Source: DATJFH01 sp035495815 (lineage in GTDB: Bacteria; Acidobacteriota; Terriglobia; Bryobacterales; Bryobacteraceae). From it: DNA of 64,000 bases. Below, piece after piece: positions 1 to 8,559 of this stretch (position 1 is its first letter; every line of letters starts with the position of its first letter). Both the position numbers and the translations under genes were made by a program. A model generated the notes under the pieces. The model saw nothing but the letters and a program-made list of their open reading frames with translations. It made no database searches and was not told the DNA's origin. The stretch lies in the NCBI GenBank assembly GCA_035495815.1, contig DATJFH010000056.1, positions 1-64,000 on the forward strand, read 5' to 3'.

Positions 1-2664
1 ATGTCCGGCCAGCGGCCCGCGCGCGAGTTGACCGAGATCGCCGACAAACAGGTCAAGCGCGCTCTCGAGACCGTGGACGGCGTGGGCGGCGTCGACATCA
101 ACGGCGGGCAGAACCGGCAGATCAACGTCTTCCTCGATATCAACAAGCTTTCGGGCTATCATCTGACCGCGCAGGACGTCAAGACCGCGCTTCAGAGCGA
201 AAATATCGAGACGCCGGGGGGCCGGATGGTGCGCGGATTGACCGAAGTCGGCGTCCGCACCATGGGCCGCGTCGAGGACGTCACCGAGTTCAACAACATC
301 ATTATCAAGAATGTGGGCGGATCTCCGATTCGTCTTCGCGACGTAGGCTACGTCGAAGACGGAATGGCCGAGAAACGCAGCTTCGCGCAGTACCACGGCC
401 AGCCCGCCGTGACGCTCGAGGCCCGCCGCCAGACCGGGACGAATACCGTCCAGGTGGTCGACGCGATCAAGAAGCGCATCGGCGAGATCCAGAAACAGCT
501 TCCGTCCGGCGTTCGCGTGGAAGTAATCAAAGACCAGGCTACCTATATCAAGAATTCGGTCAAGGCCCTCGAAGAGCACCTTGTGCTCGGAAGCCTGCTG
601 GCGTCGCTGATTGTCTGGCTCTTCATCCGGGATTGGCGGACCGTGCTGATCAGCTCGATCGCCATACCCACCTCCATCATTACCACGTTCACTCTCATCC
701 GGATGATGGATTTCACGTTGAACTCCATGACTCTGCTCGGGTTGACGCTGGCCGTCGGAATCGTGATCGACGACGCCATCATCGTGCTCGAGAATATTTA
801 CCGGTTCATCGAGGAAAAGGATCTGCCGCCGATGAAAGCGGCCGTGATGGCAACCAGGGAAATTGCGCTGGCCGTGATCGCGACCACCCTGTCCCTGGTC
901 ATCATCTTCATCCCGATCGCGTTCATGTCGGGATATGCCAAGAAATTCCTGAACCAGTTCGGCTGGACCATGGCGATTTCCATCATGGTCTCGATGCTGG
1001 TGGCATTCACGCTGACCCCGACCCTGAGCGCGCGGCTGCTGCGCAAGAAAAAGGCGAAAGAAGGGAAGACCACCAAGACGGGTCACCACGAGCACGGGCT
1101 GCTGGAGCGCGTGTACGTGAGCGCTTTGGAGTGGTCGCTGCGGCGCCGCTGGGTGATAGTGGGCGCTTCGGTCGCCGTGTTCGCCTCTACGTTCGTAGTG
1201 AACAGGTACATCGGCCGGGACTGGATGCCGCAGGACGATCAGAACGAATTGATGGTCTATGCCGAACTGCCCGAGGGTTCATCGATCGAAGCCACCGAGA
1301 AGTTCTCGTACGAACTGGGTAAGAAAATGGAGGCGACCCCCGGCGTGGTGGCGGCCATTCCGCAAAGCTCAACCCGGTACCCCCGTATTAACGCCTCGTT
1401 TTCGACCGTCCTGTTGCAGGACGCCGAGCAGCGCGGCACCATCGAGCAGATGGCGGCGCGGCTGCGCAAGACGCTTTATCCGGAGTTCGCGTTTGCCCGC
1501 CCCCGCATCAACTTTCCCAATGCGCTCGGCGGCAGCGATTCCTTCGCGCCCATTCGCGGAATGCTCATGGGCCCGGACCTGAGAAAACTTTCCGAGCTCT
1601 GTCAGGAACTCAACAAGGAGATCTTCAAGATCGAATCGCTGGCGGATCCGCGGGTGGCGCTCAACCTGAACAGTCCCGAGGTGCAGGTCAAGATCGACCG
1701 CGTCCGCGCCTCCGACCTGGGCGTGCGTGTCGCCGATATCGCGTCGGCGGTCCGGCTGCTGATGTCCGGGCAGGACCAGATCTCGACCTTCAAGGAAGGG
1801 GCGGAGCAATATCCGGTGACCATGCGGCTGCTGCCGGGGCAGCGAGACGATCCGGAGGTGTTGAGCCGGTTGCTGGTTCCCTCCGCTCGGTTGGGTTTGA
1901 TCCGCCTGGATTCGGTAGCCCACCTCGAGCGGGGCTTCGGTCCCGGCCGTATCGACCGGTTCAACCGGCAGTTCACGGTCGGCATCTACTCCAACGTGGC
2001 TCCCGGCCACAGCCTCGCGGAAGCGGCCGCCGACACGCAGAAGCTGGTGGAAAAAGTCGGGTTGCCGCCCGGGTACCAGATCCGGCTCTCCGGCCAGGTC
2101 AAGATCCTCGAGCAGACCACTGCCAACATGGTGATGGCGCTGCTGCTGGCGTCCGTCTTTATGTATATGGTGCTGGCGGCGCAGTTCGAAAGCCTGGCCC
2201 ATCCTTTTATCATCATGCTCACGCTGCCGCTTTCGATTCCCTTCGCTCTGATTTCGCTCATCGCCACCGGGCGGACTCTGAACCTGTTCAGCGCGTTGGG
2301 AATCCTGCTGCTGCTCGGTATCGTCAAGAAGAACGGCATCCTCCAGATCGACTACATGAATCATCTGAAGAGAGAGGGCTTCGCGCTGCACGACGCCATC
2401 ATCGAGGCGAATCGCGTCCGCCTGCGCCCCATTCTGATGACCACCTTTTCGATCGTGGCCGGACTGATACCGACGGCGATCGGAATCGGCGCCGGCGCCT
2501 CGCAGCGGTCTGCGATTGCGGTAACCATCATCGGCGGCCAGACCCTGTGCCTGGCATTGTCACTGCTAGTGGTACCGGTGGGGTACTCGCTGGTCGAGCA
2601 GGCGCGGGATTGGATGGCCCGGCGGCAGCCCTCCACGGCCGCGGCCCCGGCTGCGGGCGATTAG
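1..2664 (+). CDS. RND efflux transporter, HAE1/AcrB type (5' end missing)
   Basis: Inner-membrane proton-driven efflux pump subunit that works with a periplasmic adaptor and an outer-membrane channel. 887 residues are visible against about 1,040 for the family, so roughly the first 150 residues lie upstream; the ATG at base 1 is only an internal Met. The proton-relay acidic pair is present in the segment GIVIDDAIIVLEN (about residue 255-267), as are the partner Lys in GIVKKNGILQ and the Arg in RLRPILMTT, so the visible part looks functional. Two periplasmic porter/docking regions and a C-terminal membrane block ending in a Pro/Ala-rich tail can be followed. Substrate cannot be told. Adaptor and outer-membrane genes, if linked, would be upstream. 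Confidence 0.93.
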   Translation: MSGQRPARELTEIADKQVKRALETVDGVGGVDINGGQNRQINVFLDINKLSGYHLTAQDVKTALQSENIETPGGRMVRGLTEVGVRTMGRVEDVTEFNNIIIKNVGGSPIRLRDVGYVEDGMAEKRSFAQYHGQPAVTLEARRQTGTNTVQVVDAIKKRIGEIQKQLPSGVRVEVIKDQATYIKNSVKALEEHLVLGSLLASLIVWLFIRDWRTVLISSIAIPTSIITTFTLIRMMDFTLNSMTLLGLTLAVGIVIDDAIIVLENIYRFIEEKDLPPMKAAVMATREIALAVIATTLSLVIIFIPIAFMSGYAKKFLNQFGWTMAISIMVSMLVAFTLTPTLSARLLRKKKAKEGKTTKTGHHEHGLLERVYVSALEWSLRRRWVIVGASVAVFASTFVVNRYIGRDWMPQDDQNELMVYAELPEGSSIEATEKFSYELGKKMEATPGVVAAIPQSSTRYPRINASFSTVLLQDAEQRGTIEQMAARLRKTLYPEFAFARPRINFPNALGGSDSFAPIRGMLMGPDLRKLSELCQELNKEIFKIESLADPRVALNLNSPEVQVKIDRVRASDLGVRVADIASAVRLLMSGQDQISTFKEGAEQYPVTMRLLPGQRDDPEVLSRLLVPSARLGLIRLDSVAHLERGFGPGRIDRFNRQFTVGIYSNVAPGHSLAEAAADTQKLVEKVGLPPGYQIRLSGQVKILEQTTANMVMALLLASVFMYMVLAAQFESLAHPFIIMLTLPLSIPFALISLIATGRTLNLFSALGILLLLGIVKKNGILQIDYMNHLKREGFALHDAIIEANRVRLRPILMTTFSIVAGLIPTAIGIGAGASQRSAIAVTIIGGQTLCLALSLLVVPVGYSLVEQARDWMARRQPSTAAAPAAGD

Positions 2665-2735
2665 GAATCGTCCATTTTTTGATGAACCTTTTTCTTTCTT
2701 TCCGCGTCTGAATGACTGAGGAAAGGGACACGGTC

Positions 2736-2918
2736 ATGCAAACAGCAGTGGTTAACAAAGCAAAGGCTCTGGTCTACTGCCCGATCTGCACTCATACGGT
2801 AGAGGCCGAAGCTGGATTCACGGGGAAGAAGCCTTTAGTCGTACCCGGGCAAAAGTGCTCGAGGTGCGCTTCCGCCTTAGACGCGGGGCTGGTAGTTCAG
2901 TTCCGGAATGCCGCCTGA
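2736..2918 (+). CDS. Small zinc-ribbon protein
   Basis: A 60-residue protein with two CxxC pairs (CPIC near residue 20, CSRC near residue 43), the pattern of a single zinc ribbon. I chose the ATG at 2736 because a GAGGAAAGG ribosome-binding sequence lies about 10 bases before it; an in-frame ATG at 2712 is possible. No known family is recognised. It lies 70 bases after the RND gene and is followed by a second tiny CxxC protein, so the two may be co-expressed. A regulatory or metal-binding role is only a guess. Confidence 0.6.
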   Translation: MQTAVVNKAKALVYCPICTHTVEAEAGFTGKKPLVVPGQKCSRCASALDAGLVVQFRNAA

Positions 2919-2976
2919 ATAGGAGCATTTCCCGGCTTGTGCGGATGACCGGTTTTTGGGATACTCGGAGTGCGAT

Positions 2977-3201
2977 ATGAGACGAAAAGCGCAAGCCAAG
3001 TCCGAGCCGGTCATAGCCGCCGAGATACTGGAGCAAGCCAAGCGCTTCGTATCGGCCGATCAGTTAAAAAAACCTGTCAAATGCACAGTGTGCGGAGGGG
3101 AAGCGTCCCAGGACCTTCCGGAACCGCTCTGCTGGGTGTGCCGCCGCCTGAAAATCAGCGCCTGGCGGGACAATGAGCAGCAGATGCCTGCTCAGGAATA
3201 G
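2977..3201 (+). CDS. Small CxxC-CxxC protein
   Basis: A 74-residue basic protein whose C-terminal half holds CTVCGGE and CWVCRR, a likely zinc-binding treble-clef or ribbon. The ATG at 2977 has GGAG six bases upstream; a TTG at 2956 would add seven residues. It follows the 2736-2918 zinc-ribbon gene by 58 bases, and its 3' end overlaps the convergent ornithine cyclodeaminase homologue by 10 bases. Function unknown; it could bind nucleic acid or protein. Confidence 0.55.
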   Translation: MRRKAQAKSEPVIAAEILEQAKRFVSADQLKKPVKCTVCGGEASQDLPEPLCWVCRRLKISAWRDNEQQMPAQE

Positions 3202-4115
3202 AACTCGGACTCGCGCCCGCGGCCTGTTGCCAGTGCCCGTTCATACACGTAGCCGGCGGCGGCGACATCTTCCACGGCAATCCCGTTGGATTTGAATATC
3301 GTGATGGCGTCCCGGCCCGGGCGGCTGTCAACTTCTGTTAATTCGACGATCGGAAGAGCCGGCCACCGGGCCGGTTCGACCGCCAGCAGCAGATCGCCCG
3401 ACTCCATACGGGCCTGTTCGAGAGAATCCACCGCGATCAGCCCGGCCCCCAGCACCAGATCCGACGGCAGTTCACGCCGCTCCGCCCGGTTGGATCCCAT
3501 GGCATTCACGTGTGTTCCAGGTGAAATCCAGGCCGCCTCCAGGACCGGCTCCCGGGCATTGGTCGCGGTGACGACGATGTCCGCATCCCGAACAGCCTGC
3601 TCGGCAGAGTGGGCTTCGTCTGCCCCGCAGTCCCGGGCAAAAAACCGGCGCTTCTCCTCCGACCGGCTCCACACCTTCACCTGGGTAATAGGCCTGACGG
3701 CGCGCATCGCTTCGACCTGAGTCCGGGCCTGAAACCCGCTGCCGATCACAGCTAAGGTGGCGGCGTCGGGACGGGCCAGCAGCCGCGTCGCATAACCGCT
3801 GGCGGCGCCTGTCCGGATCTGGCCCAGGTAGTTTGCCTGCATCATCGCCAGCGGCCGCGCGTCGGCGCCCGAGTAAAGCAGGAACAGGAAATGCGCCCCG
3901 TGCTTCGGATGCGTGGAGTAGATCTTGGTTCCAAAATAATCGCCGTGCGCGGCGGCCATGTAGTGAAGCATCGCTCCGGCGGGCAGGGTCAGCCGGCGGC
4001 GCGGCTGATTCAGCGATGCGCCGGACGCCAACCCACGGAAGGCAGTGGCCATCAGGTCGATGGCTTGGCTCATCGGCAGCAGTTCGCGGACGTCGGATTC
4101 GGTGATAAACAGCAT
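3192..4115 (-). CDS. Ornithine cyclodeaminase / mu-crystallin family protein
   Basis: 307 residues, full length for this NAD(P)-binding family, which includes ornithine cyclodeaminase, alanine dehydrogenase of archaeal type and ketimine reductases. The dinucleotide-binding motif IGSGFQARTQVEAM is near residue 126, preceded by LGQIRTGAASGYATRLLARPDA, the family signature. Specificity among ornithine, alanine or imino acid substrates cannot be read from the sequence. It is the last gene of a minus-strand run, 5 bases after the Ig-like membrane protein and downstream of the MFS and urate genes, so it may act on a nitrogen compound taken up or released by that pathway (inference). Confidence 0.85.
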   Translation of the reverse strand: MLFITESDVRELLPMSQAIDLMATAFRGLASGASLNQPRRRLTLPAGAMLHYMAAAHGDYFGTKIYSTHPKHGAHFLFLLYSGADARPLAMMQANYLGQIRTGAASGYATRLLARPDAATLAVIGSGFQARTQVEAMRAVRPITQVKVWSRSEEKRRFFARDCGADEAHSAEQAVRDADIVVTATNAREPVLEAAWISPGTHVNAMGSNRAERRELPSDLVLGAGLIAVDSLEQARMESGDLLLAVEPARWPALPIVELTEVDSRPGRDAITIFKSNGIAVEDVAAAGYVYERALATGRGRESEFYS

Positions 4116-4120
4116 GCGCT

Positions 4121-4546
4121 TTATCTTACCCGCACGTCTACTCCGACTTCGGCCTTCGATCCCGATTCGTCTTCAGCAGTCAGAGTGTAGCGTGTGTCCG
4201 CCGCCGGGGCGATCTCCAAACAGCGGTTGATGGAGGGAACGAGGCGCTCGACACCGGGTTCGATCTTCACGCTCCGGGCGTTGGCGACACCGTAGCACAT
4301 CAACGCCTTCTGCCCTTTCCGGATCACGCCCGGGGTTACGTAAAAGTGCAGGATCTTGAGCTTGCCGCTGCCGTACATCTCCACGATGCGGGCGTCAGCC
4401 TTGGCCTTTTCCGCTTCCGCGGTCTGCTGGCCGGACCGGTTGCCAGTCCACCTGGAGACAAATACCCACGCCACGTACAGTACGGCGATGGCCAGCCCGG
4501 CCGAGGTGTAAGGCAGCAGCTTTCGGAAAAAGCTCTCGGCGCTCAA
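4121..4546 (-). CDS. Membrane-anchored protein with Ig-like domain
   Basis: 141 residues starting with TTG, which overlaps the stop of the upstream MFS gene (TTGA), so translation is probably coupled. One membrane segment lies at about residues 12-31, followed by a charged linker and a beta-rich domain (about 62-140) ending in TRYTLTAEDESGSKAEV. The same Ig-like pattern (P-x-x-I-x-x-G-Q, then I-x-P-G, then YxLTA) occurs in the middle of the Pal protein at 30153-30938. The domain probably faces the periplasm. No enzymatic motif; function unknown. Confidence 0.7.
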   Translation of the reverse strand: MSAESFFRKLLPYTSAGLAIAVLYVAWVFVSRWTGNRSGQQTAEAEKAKADARIVEMYGSGKLKILHFYVTPGVIRKGQKALMCYGVANARSVKIEPGVERLVPSINRCLEIAPAADTRYTLTAEDESGSKAEVGVDVRVR

Positions 4547-5877
4547 TCCACCAGTTTGACAGGTTTGTAGCCGCCTTTGGCTCTGTCCCGTAACCAGATG
4601 ATGCCAAACACCACCAGCAGCACCGCCGGCAGGATCGCGACATCACGGAACGAAGCCTGCGAAGCAACCGCCTTGACCCTCTCCAGCGCGTCGCCGGAAA
4701 GCGCTCTGAAGGCCGCTTCACCGCCGGCGGCTTCAATCGCCTTGGAGTCGAAGATCTTTCCCATTTGGGGGAGCACGAAGTAGATGGAGAGCGTGCCCGC
4801 GGTCCCCATCAGGCCGATCAGGAGGGCTCCGCCACGCGGGAATCGCTCGGCCGCCGAGGCCAGCATGGTGGGCCACATGTAACAGACGCCGGTCCCCCAG
4901 ACGGTGGCCGCCACCAGTCCGGTGACAGGCGAATTGGCGACACTCAGCAGGAGCAGGCCGCCGGAAGCCAGCGCGCAGGAGACCCACAGCAGCCCCACTG
5001 GAGAGAGCTTGTGAGCCATCGGTCCGGCGAAGTGGCGCATCACGTACATCAGGCCGCTGACGTAGATCAGCAGCCAGATACCCTGGAACCCGACCGTGCG
5101 GGTCAGCGCCATGTCCACCCACTGTCCGGGGGCCAGTTCGGCAGCAGCCGTAAGAAACATGCAGAAGAACCAGACCAGGAAAGAAGGACGCAGCATCTCG
5201 CGGAAGGTCTCTTTGGTCGAGATGCCGGCCTCTACCCGCTCGGTGCGCGGGAACCGGGTGGTGAGGCAGCCGATGAAGACGATCAGGGCCGGAATGACCA
5301 CTACCGAAAGCTTCGCCTGCCAGTTCAGGTTAAGTTGACCGATGCCGAGCCCGATCAGCCCGCCGACAATGATGCCGAACGGCCAGTAGGCGTGAACCAG
5401 ATTCAGCTTGGCTGTCTTGTCCTCCGGGTAGAGCGTCGCCGTCAGCGGATTGATGACCGTCTCCACCAGGCCCCACCCGATGCCGGTGATCACCATGCCG
5501 ATCCAAACGATGTTATAGACCGCCGGGCCCTGAGCGATGCTGCCGGCGAACACCACGATGAGCGTGCCGATCAGAAAGCAGACGCCCGAGCCTCCCAGGA
5601 GCCGTCCCATTCCGATGGTGTCCAGCAAGGGACTGCCGATGGCAATCGTGAACGCGAATCCGAGGAAGGCCACGCCCAGAACCGCGCCGAGCATCTCGGC
5701 GGAGTGGAGTTTGTCGATGGGCTCGAAGAAAGTAGTCTTGAGATCGTCGGCGATGCTGGTCCGCATGGAAAAGCTGATGCCGGCGGTGAGAAGAGCCATC
5801 ACGCTGAGAAAAAACATGCGGGGCTTGTTGAAGTCGGCATGCTTGTCGACAGGCGGGTTCTTGAGCTGACTGTTCAT
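4543..5877 (-). CDS. MFS transporter, FucP-like
   Basis: 444 residues with about 12 predicted membrane segments, a typical major facilitator. The layout (no long central loop, HAYWPFGIIVGGLIGLGIG in the first half, a C-terminal loop of about 45 residues before the last helix) resembles the fucose/glucose permease branch. It begins 120 bases after the urate oxidase stop on the same strand, which makes it a candidate importer of urate, allantoin or a purine, but the family more often carries sugars. The next gene starts inside its stop codon. Confidence 0.85.
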   Translation of the reverse strand: MNSQLKNPPVDKHADFNKPRMFFLSVMALLTAGISFSMRTSIADDLKTTFFEPIDKLHSAEMLGAVLGVAFLGFAFTIAIGSPLLDTIGMGRLLGGSGVCFLIGTLIVVFAGSIAQGPAVYNIVWIGMVITGIGWGLVETVINPLTATLYPEDKTAKLNLVHAYWPFGIIVGGLIGLGIGQLNLNWQAKLSVVVIPALIVFIGCLTTRFPRTERVEAGISTKETFREMLRPSFLVWFFCMFLTAAAELAPGQWVDMALTRTVGFQGIWLLIYVSGLMYVMRHFAGPMAHKLSPVGLLWVSCALASGGLLLLSVANSPVTGLVAATVWGTGVCYMWPTMLASAAERFPRGGALLIGLMGTAGTLSIYFVLPQMGKIFDSKAIEAAGGEAAFRALSGDALERVKAVASQASFRDVAILPAVLLVVFGIIWLRDRAKGGYKPVKLVD

Positions 5878-5997
5878 GGTTTCGTATCCCTAAATGCGGT
5901 CGAAGCGGCCAGTATACTATTGATTCGGCCTGCGAGGCCACCGTTTCACGGTTTATTCAATGGGGGACGCCAAACCTGCTGGCGCGGATGTGGTGGC

Positions 5998-6825
5998 CTA
6001 CCCCCGGCGCAGCGTAACCTCGATCAGACCGTGCGGTTCGTCGGTTGGGACGAAGATTTCGTTCCCGTTGTCGAGTCCGAACGGCGCCATGTCCACGGGC
6101 AGGCAATGCTTGTTCGGCAACGACAGCCGGATGGACTCGATCTCCGGGACGGCATTCAAAGCCGCTTCTCCCATGGCATAAGCGGTGTGCTGCGCCGACG
6201 GACTCTCCCGCCCGGCGAAGGTGCGGATCAAGGCAGTCCGCGTCTTTTCGCGGCAGGAATTGAATTCGATCTTCGCGCCCGTGTAGATCCACCGCGCGGT
6301 CAGGGCAGTGGCCAGTATCCGGTCGCTGGTTTCCTTGAGCGTTGTGTACCGGTCCTTCTTGTAGCCTTCGAATGCCGAACCGGTTGTCTTCAGGATGACG
6401 AGGTTATCGATGCCCGATTCGACACGGCTCCCCGCGCGGTCGGCGGCGACCTCCGTGACGGCCTTCTCCTCGCTTCCCCGCACGAACGAGAAATCGCCCA
6501 GCCGGATCCACTGGCTGCGGGCGATGCCGATGCGCACGCCGGATACCGGCGGGTTGCCGTCCAGAAAATGCGCCGCGAGCTCGAGACCGAAGTCCTCGAT
6601 CCGGCTGCCGTTCCACGCTTTGGCCAGCGCATGAACCGTATTCTTCATGGTGTCGGTCGGCAGCACCGGGCTATTGTCCCCCTCGGTGTGCACACGGCCG
6701 AAATCGCCTTGGAACTGGACATTGACGGTCAATTCCGCCAGGTCGTGCCGCTCCGCGCCGCGGGTGACTTTGACGACGCGCACGCGGGACTTCCCATAAT
6801 TATTTCCGGCCAGATGAATGGGCAT
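5998..6825 (-). CDS. uox: Urate oxidase (factor-independent urate hydroxylase)
   Basis: Cofactor-free uricase that converts urate and O2 to 5-hydroxyisourate and H2O2. 275 residues, close to other bacterial uricases. The N-terminal YGKSRVRVVKVTR segment carries the catalytic Lys, and HTEGDNSPVLPTDTMKNTV carries the substrate-binding Asp-Thr; the C-terminal FVPTDEPHGLIEV segment carries the His of the active site. It starts 4 bases after the HIU hydrolase gene stop, so the first two steps of urate breakdown are translated together. Confident from motif order and genomic context. Confidence 0.96.
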   Translation of the reverse strand: MPIHLAGNNYGKSRVRVVKVTRGAERHDLAELTVNVQFQGDFGRVHTEGDNSPVLPTDTMKNTVHALAKAWNGSRIEDFGLELAAHFLDGNPPVSGVRIGIARSQWIRLGDFSFVRGSEEKAVTEVAADRAGSRVESGIDNLVILKTTGSAFEGYKKDRYTTLKETSDRILATALTARWIYTGAKIEFNSCREKTRTALIRTFAGRESPSAQHTAYAMGEAALNAVPEIESIRLSLPNKHCLPVDMAPFGLDNGNEIFVPTDEPHGLIEVTLRRG

Positions 6826-6829
6826 GATC

Positions 6830-7153
6830 TCAGCTTCCGCGATAGGTGGTGTACCCGTTGGGGCTGAGCAGCAGCGGGAGGTGATAATGACGGGACGCGT
6901 CGCGCACCCGGAACGTGACCGCGATTTCCGGGTAGAGCCCTTCCGGCAAATTGCCGAACGTCAGCCGGTACACCGCCGCGGTCAGCGCCACGCCCTCGGG
7001 AAGCAGGTTCTGTGCGCGGCCGTCCGCGCCGGTGACTCCGCTTCCCAGCGTATTCCAGGCTCCATCGGGAAAGCGCACCTCCAGCCGGACGCTGATCCCG
7101 CTTGCCGGCAGCCCCTGGGAGGTATCGAGCACGTGCGTCGTGACAGCGCTCAT
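6830..7153 (-). CDS. uraH: 5-hydroxyisourate hydrolase (transthyretin-related)
   Basis: Hydrolyses 5-hydroxyisourate to OHCU, the second step of urate breakdown. 107 residues with the N-terminal signature THVLDTSQGLPASG and the C-terminal tetrapeptide YRGS that defines HIU hydrolases and separates them from transthyretin. I chose the ATG at 7153, which overlaps the stop of the allantoicase fusion gene (ATGA); an upstream in-frame ATG at 7168 would add five residues. Flanked by urate oxidase downstream. Confidence 0.96.
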   Translation of the reverse strand: MSAVTTHVLDTSQGLPASGISVRLEVRFPDGAWNTLGSGVTGADGRAQNLLPEGVALTAAVYRLTFGNLPEGLYPEIAVTFRVRDASRHYHLPLLLSPNGYTTYRGS

Positions 7154-8553
7154 CGTTCTCTCATCCATTTCTCGAGACGCAACCGCGTGATTTGCCGCTG
7201 CTGCTCGGCGGCCACCCTCAACTCCGTATCCGGATCGTTGCCGAGGCGGCTTTCAAGAATACTCAGCATCTCCGCCGCGCTCTTTCCGCTCGCGCAGACG
7301 ATGTAGATGTGCCCGAACCGCTCCTCGTAAGCTCGATTGGCCGCCGCCAGGCGAGACTTGGTCTCGGTATCCGCCTTCGCCATCCCTGCCTGCTCCCCGG
7401 CCGCGCGCGCGTCGGCGGTGGATTCTCCGATGCGCGGATGAGCGGCGAACGCGCGTAGCCAATCCTCGGAGCCGAGCTGCCACCAGACGCGGTCCGCGGC
7501 CGCCAGCAGGTCTTCCGCTGTGGCGTAGGGCTGGCCCTGCTCGATGCGGCGCGCCCAGGCGTGCGATCCGCAGCAGGCCAGCAGCTCGGATTCCGTCATA
7601 GCGGGGGCCGAACGCCGTCCGTAAAGGCGAAGCCGGCTCACGCCGCCGTCCGGAAAGATGCTGAAGCGCACGTAGCCGGTAGGTCCCGCATCGCGGACTT
7701 CGGCGCGGAACACGTGCCGGGTGTGCGCGTGGAGCTTCGTTTCGGGCAGGATCGGCCCGCAGGGGACGCCCCCGCTGTCGCAGGCTTCGAGCAGACAGCG
7801 GTCCGGATAGTTTCCCTTGAAATGCGATGTATCCACTTCCACGCCGTGAATTACCCCCTGGGCCCCGAGCTGGATGACAACCCAGTCGTGGCCCGGTCCG
7901 CGGCGCCGGCGCGTCTCCCAGCCGTCGCTCATGTCGACGGCGCGTCCCGGCATGATCAAATTCTGCCGCGACCCGAAGAACATGTCGCTTGCCGACACCA
8001 CCCAGCCGCCGTTCTCGACCGCCGCCAGATCGATCTCCCCGGTGTAAGGCAGCGCCGCCGCTACTTCGCCGTACAGCCGCAGCCGCGCAACGCCGCCGTC
8101 CGGAAAGATCTTCAACCGGACGTGCGTGGCTCGCTGCTTCGCATCCAGCTCGAACGGATTCTCACTGTCTCCACGGAGGGCGGATGGAGCCAGGATCGGT
8201 GTCCACTCCGCGGCTTCGAGCTGTTCGAGCCCGGCTGCGCCGGCCGCATCGCACGCTTCGAGCGAGCAGGACTCCGGGTAGTTTCCCTTGAAATGCGCCG
8301 TGTCTATGACGGCCCCCCGCGGGATCCCGGCCAGGCCCAGACGAACGATGCACCAGTCGTATCCCGGAGTCCGGCGGCGGCGGGTCTCCCAGCCGTCCAT
8401 CCATTTGCCGAGGCTGGTATACTTGCCCTCGATAAAGACGGGCTTCGAAGGCTTCAGCAGGTTCTCCTTGGGAGCGAAGAACTCGTCGTTGGCGAACAGG
8501 ACCGTCCCGCCGAGGCGTTCGGAAGCCAGATCGATGAAGTCGGTGAAACGCAT
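7150..8553 (-). CDS. Allantoicase / OHCU decarboxylase fusion
   Basis: 467 residues joining two enzymes. Residues 1 to about 315 are allantoicase: two repeats, each with the motif DGWETRRRR (near 53 and 210), FKGNYP and IFPDGG; it cleaves allantoate to ureidoglycolate and urea. Residues from about 320 to 467 are OHCU decarboxylase: the catalytic His is in AAHPRIGE, and the later ERFGHIYIVCASGKSAAEM segment is characteristic; it makes S-allantoin. The fused activities are not consecutive: allantoinase, encoded by the next gene upstream, acts between them. No stop or frameshift separates the halves. ATGA overlap with the downstream HIU hydrolase gene. Confidence 0.93.
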   Translation of the reverse strand: MRFTDFIDLASERLGGTVLFANDEFFAPKENLLKPSKPVFIEGKYTSLGKWMDGWETRRRRTPGYDWCIVRLGLAGIPRGAVIDTAHFKGNYPESCSLEACDAAGAAGLEQLEAAEWTPILAPSALRGDSENPFELDAKQRATHVRLKIFPDGGVARLRLYGEVAAALPYTGEIDLAAVENGGWVVSASDMFFGSRQNLIMPGRAVDMSDGWETRRRRGPGHDWVVIQLGAQGVIHGVEVDTSHFKGNYPDRCLLEACDSGGVPCGPILPETKLHAHTRHVFRAEVRDAGPTGYVRFSIFPDGGVSRLRLYGRRSAPAMTESELLACCGSHAWARRIEQGQPYATAEDLLAAADRVWWQLGSEDWLRAFAAHPRIGESTADARAAGEQAGMAKADTETKSRLAAANRAYEERFGHIYIVCASGKSAAEMLSILESRLGNDPDTELRVAAEQQRQITRLRLEKWMRER

Positions 8554-8559
8554 TCGAAC

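Noticed and set aside
2665..2735. T-rich stretch after the RND gene as a terminator
   Set aside because: No stable stem precedes the T-runs.
4765..6867. 700-residue open frame on the plus strand
   Set aside because: It is antisense to the MFS and urate oxidase genes, has Arg/Asp/Gly-rich shadow composition and no domain.
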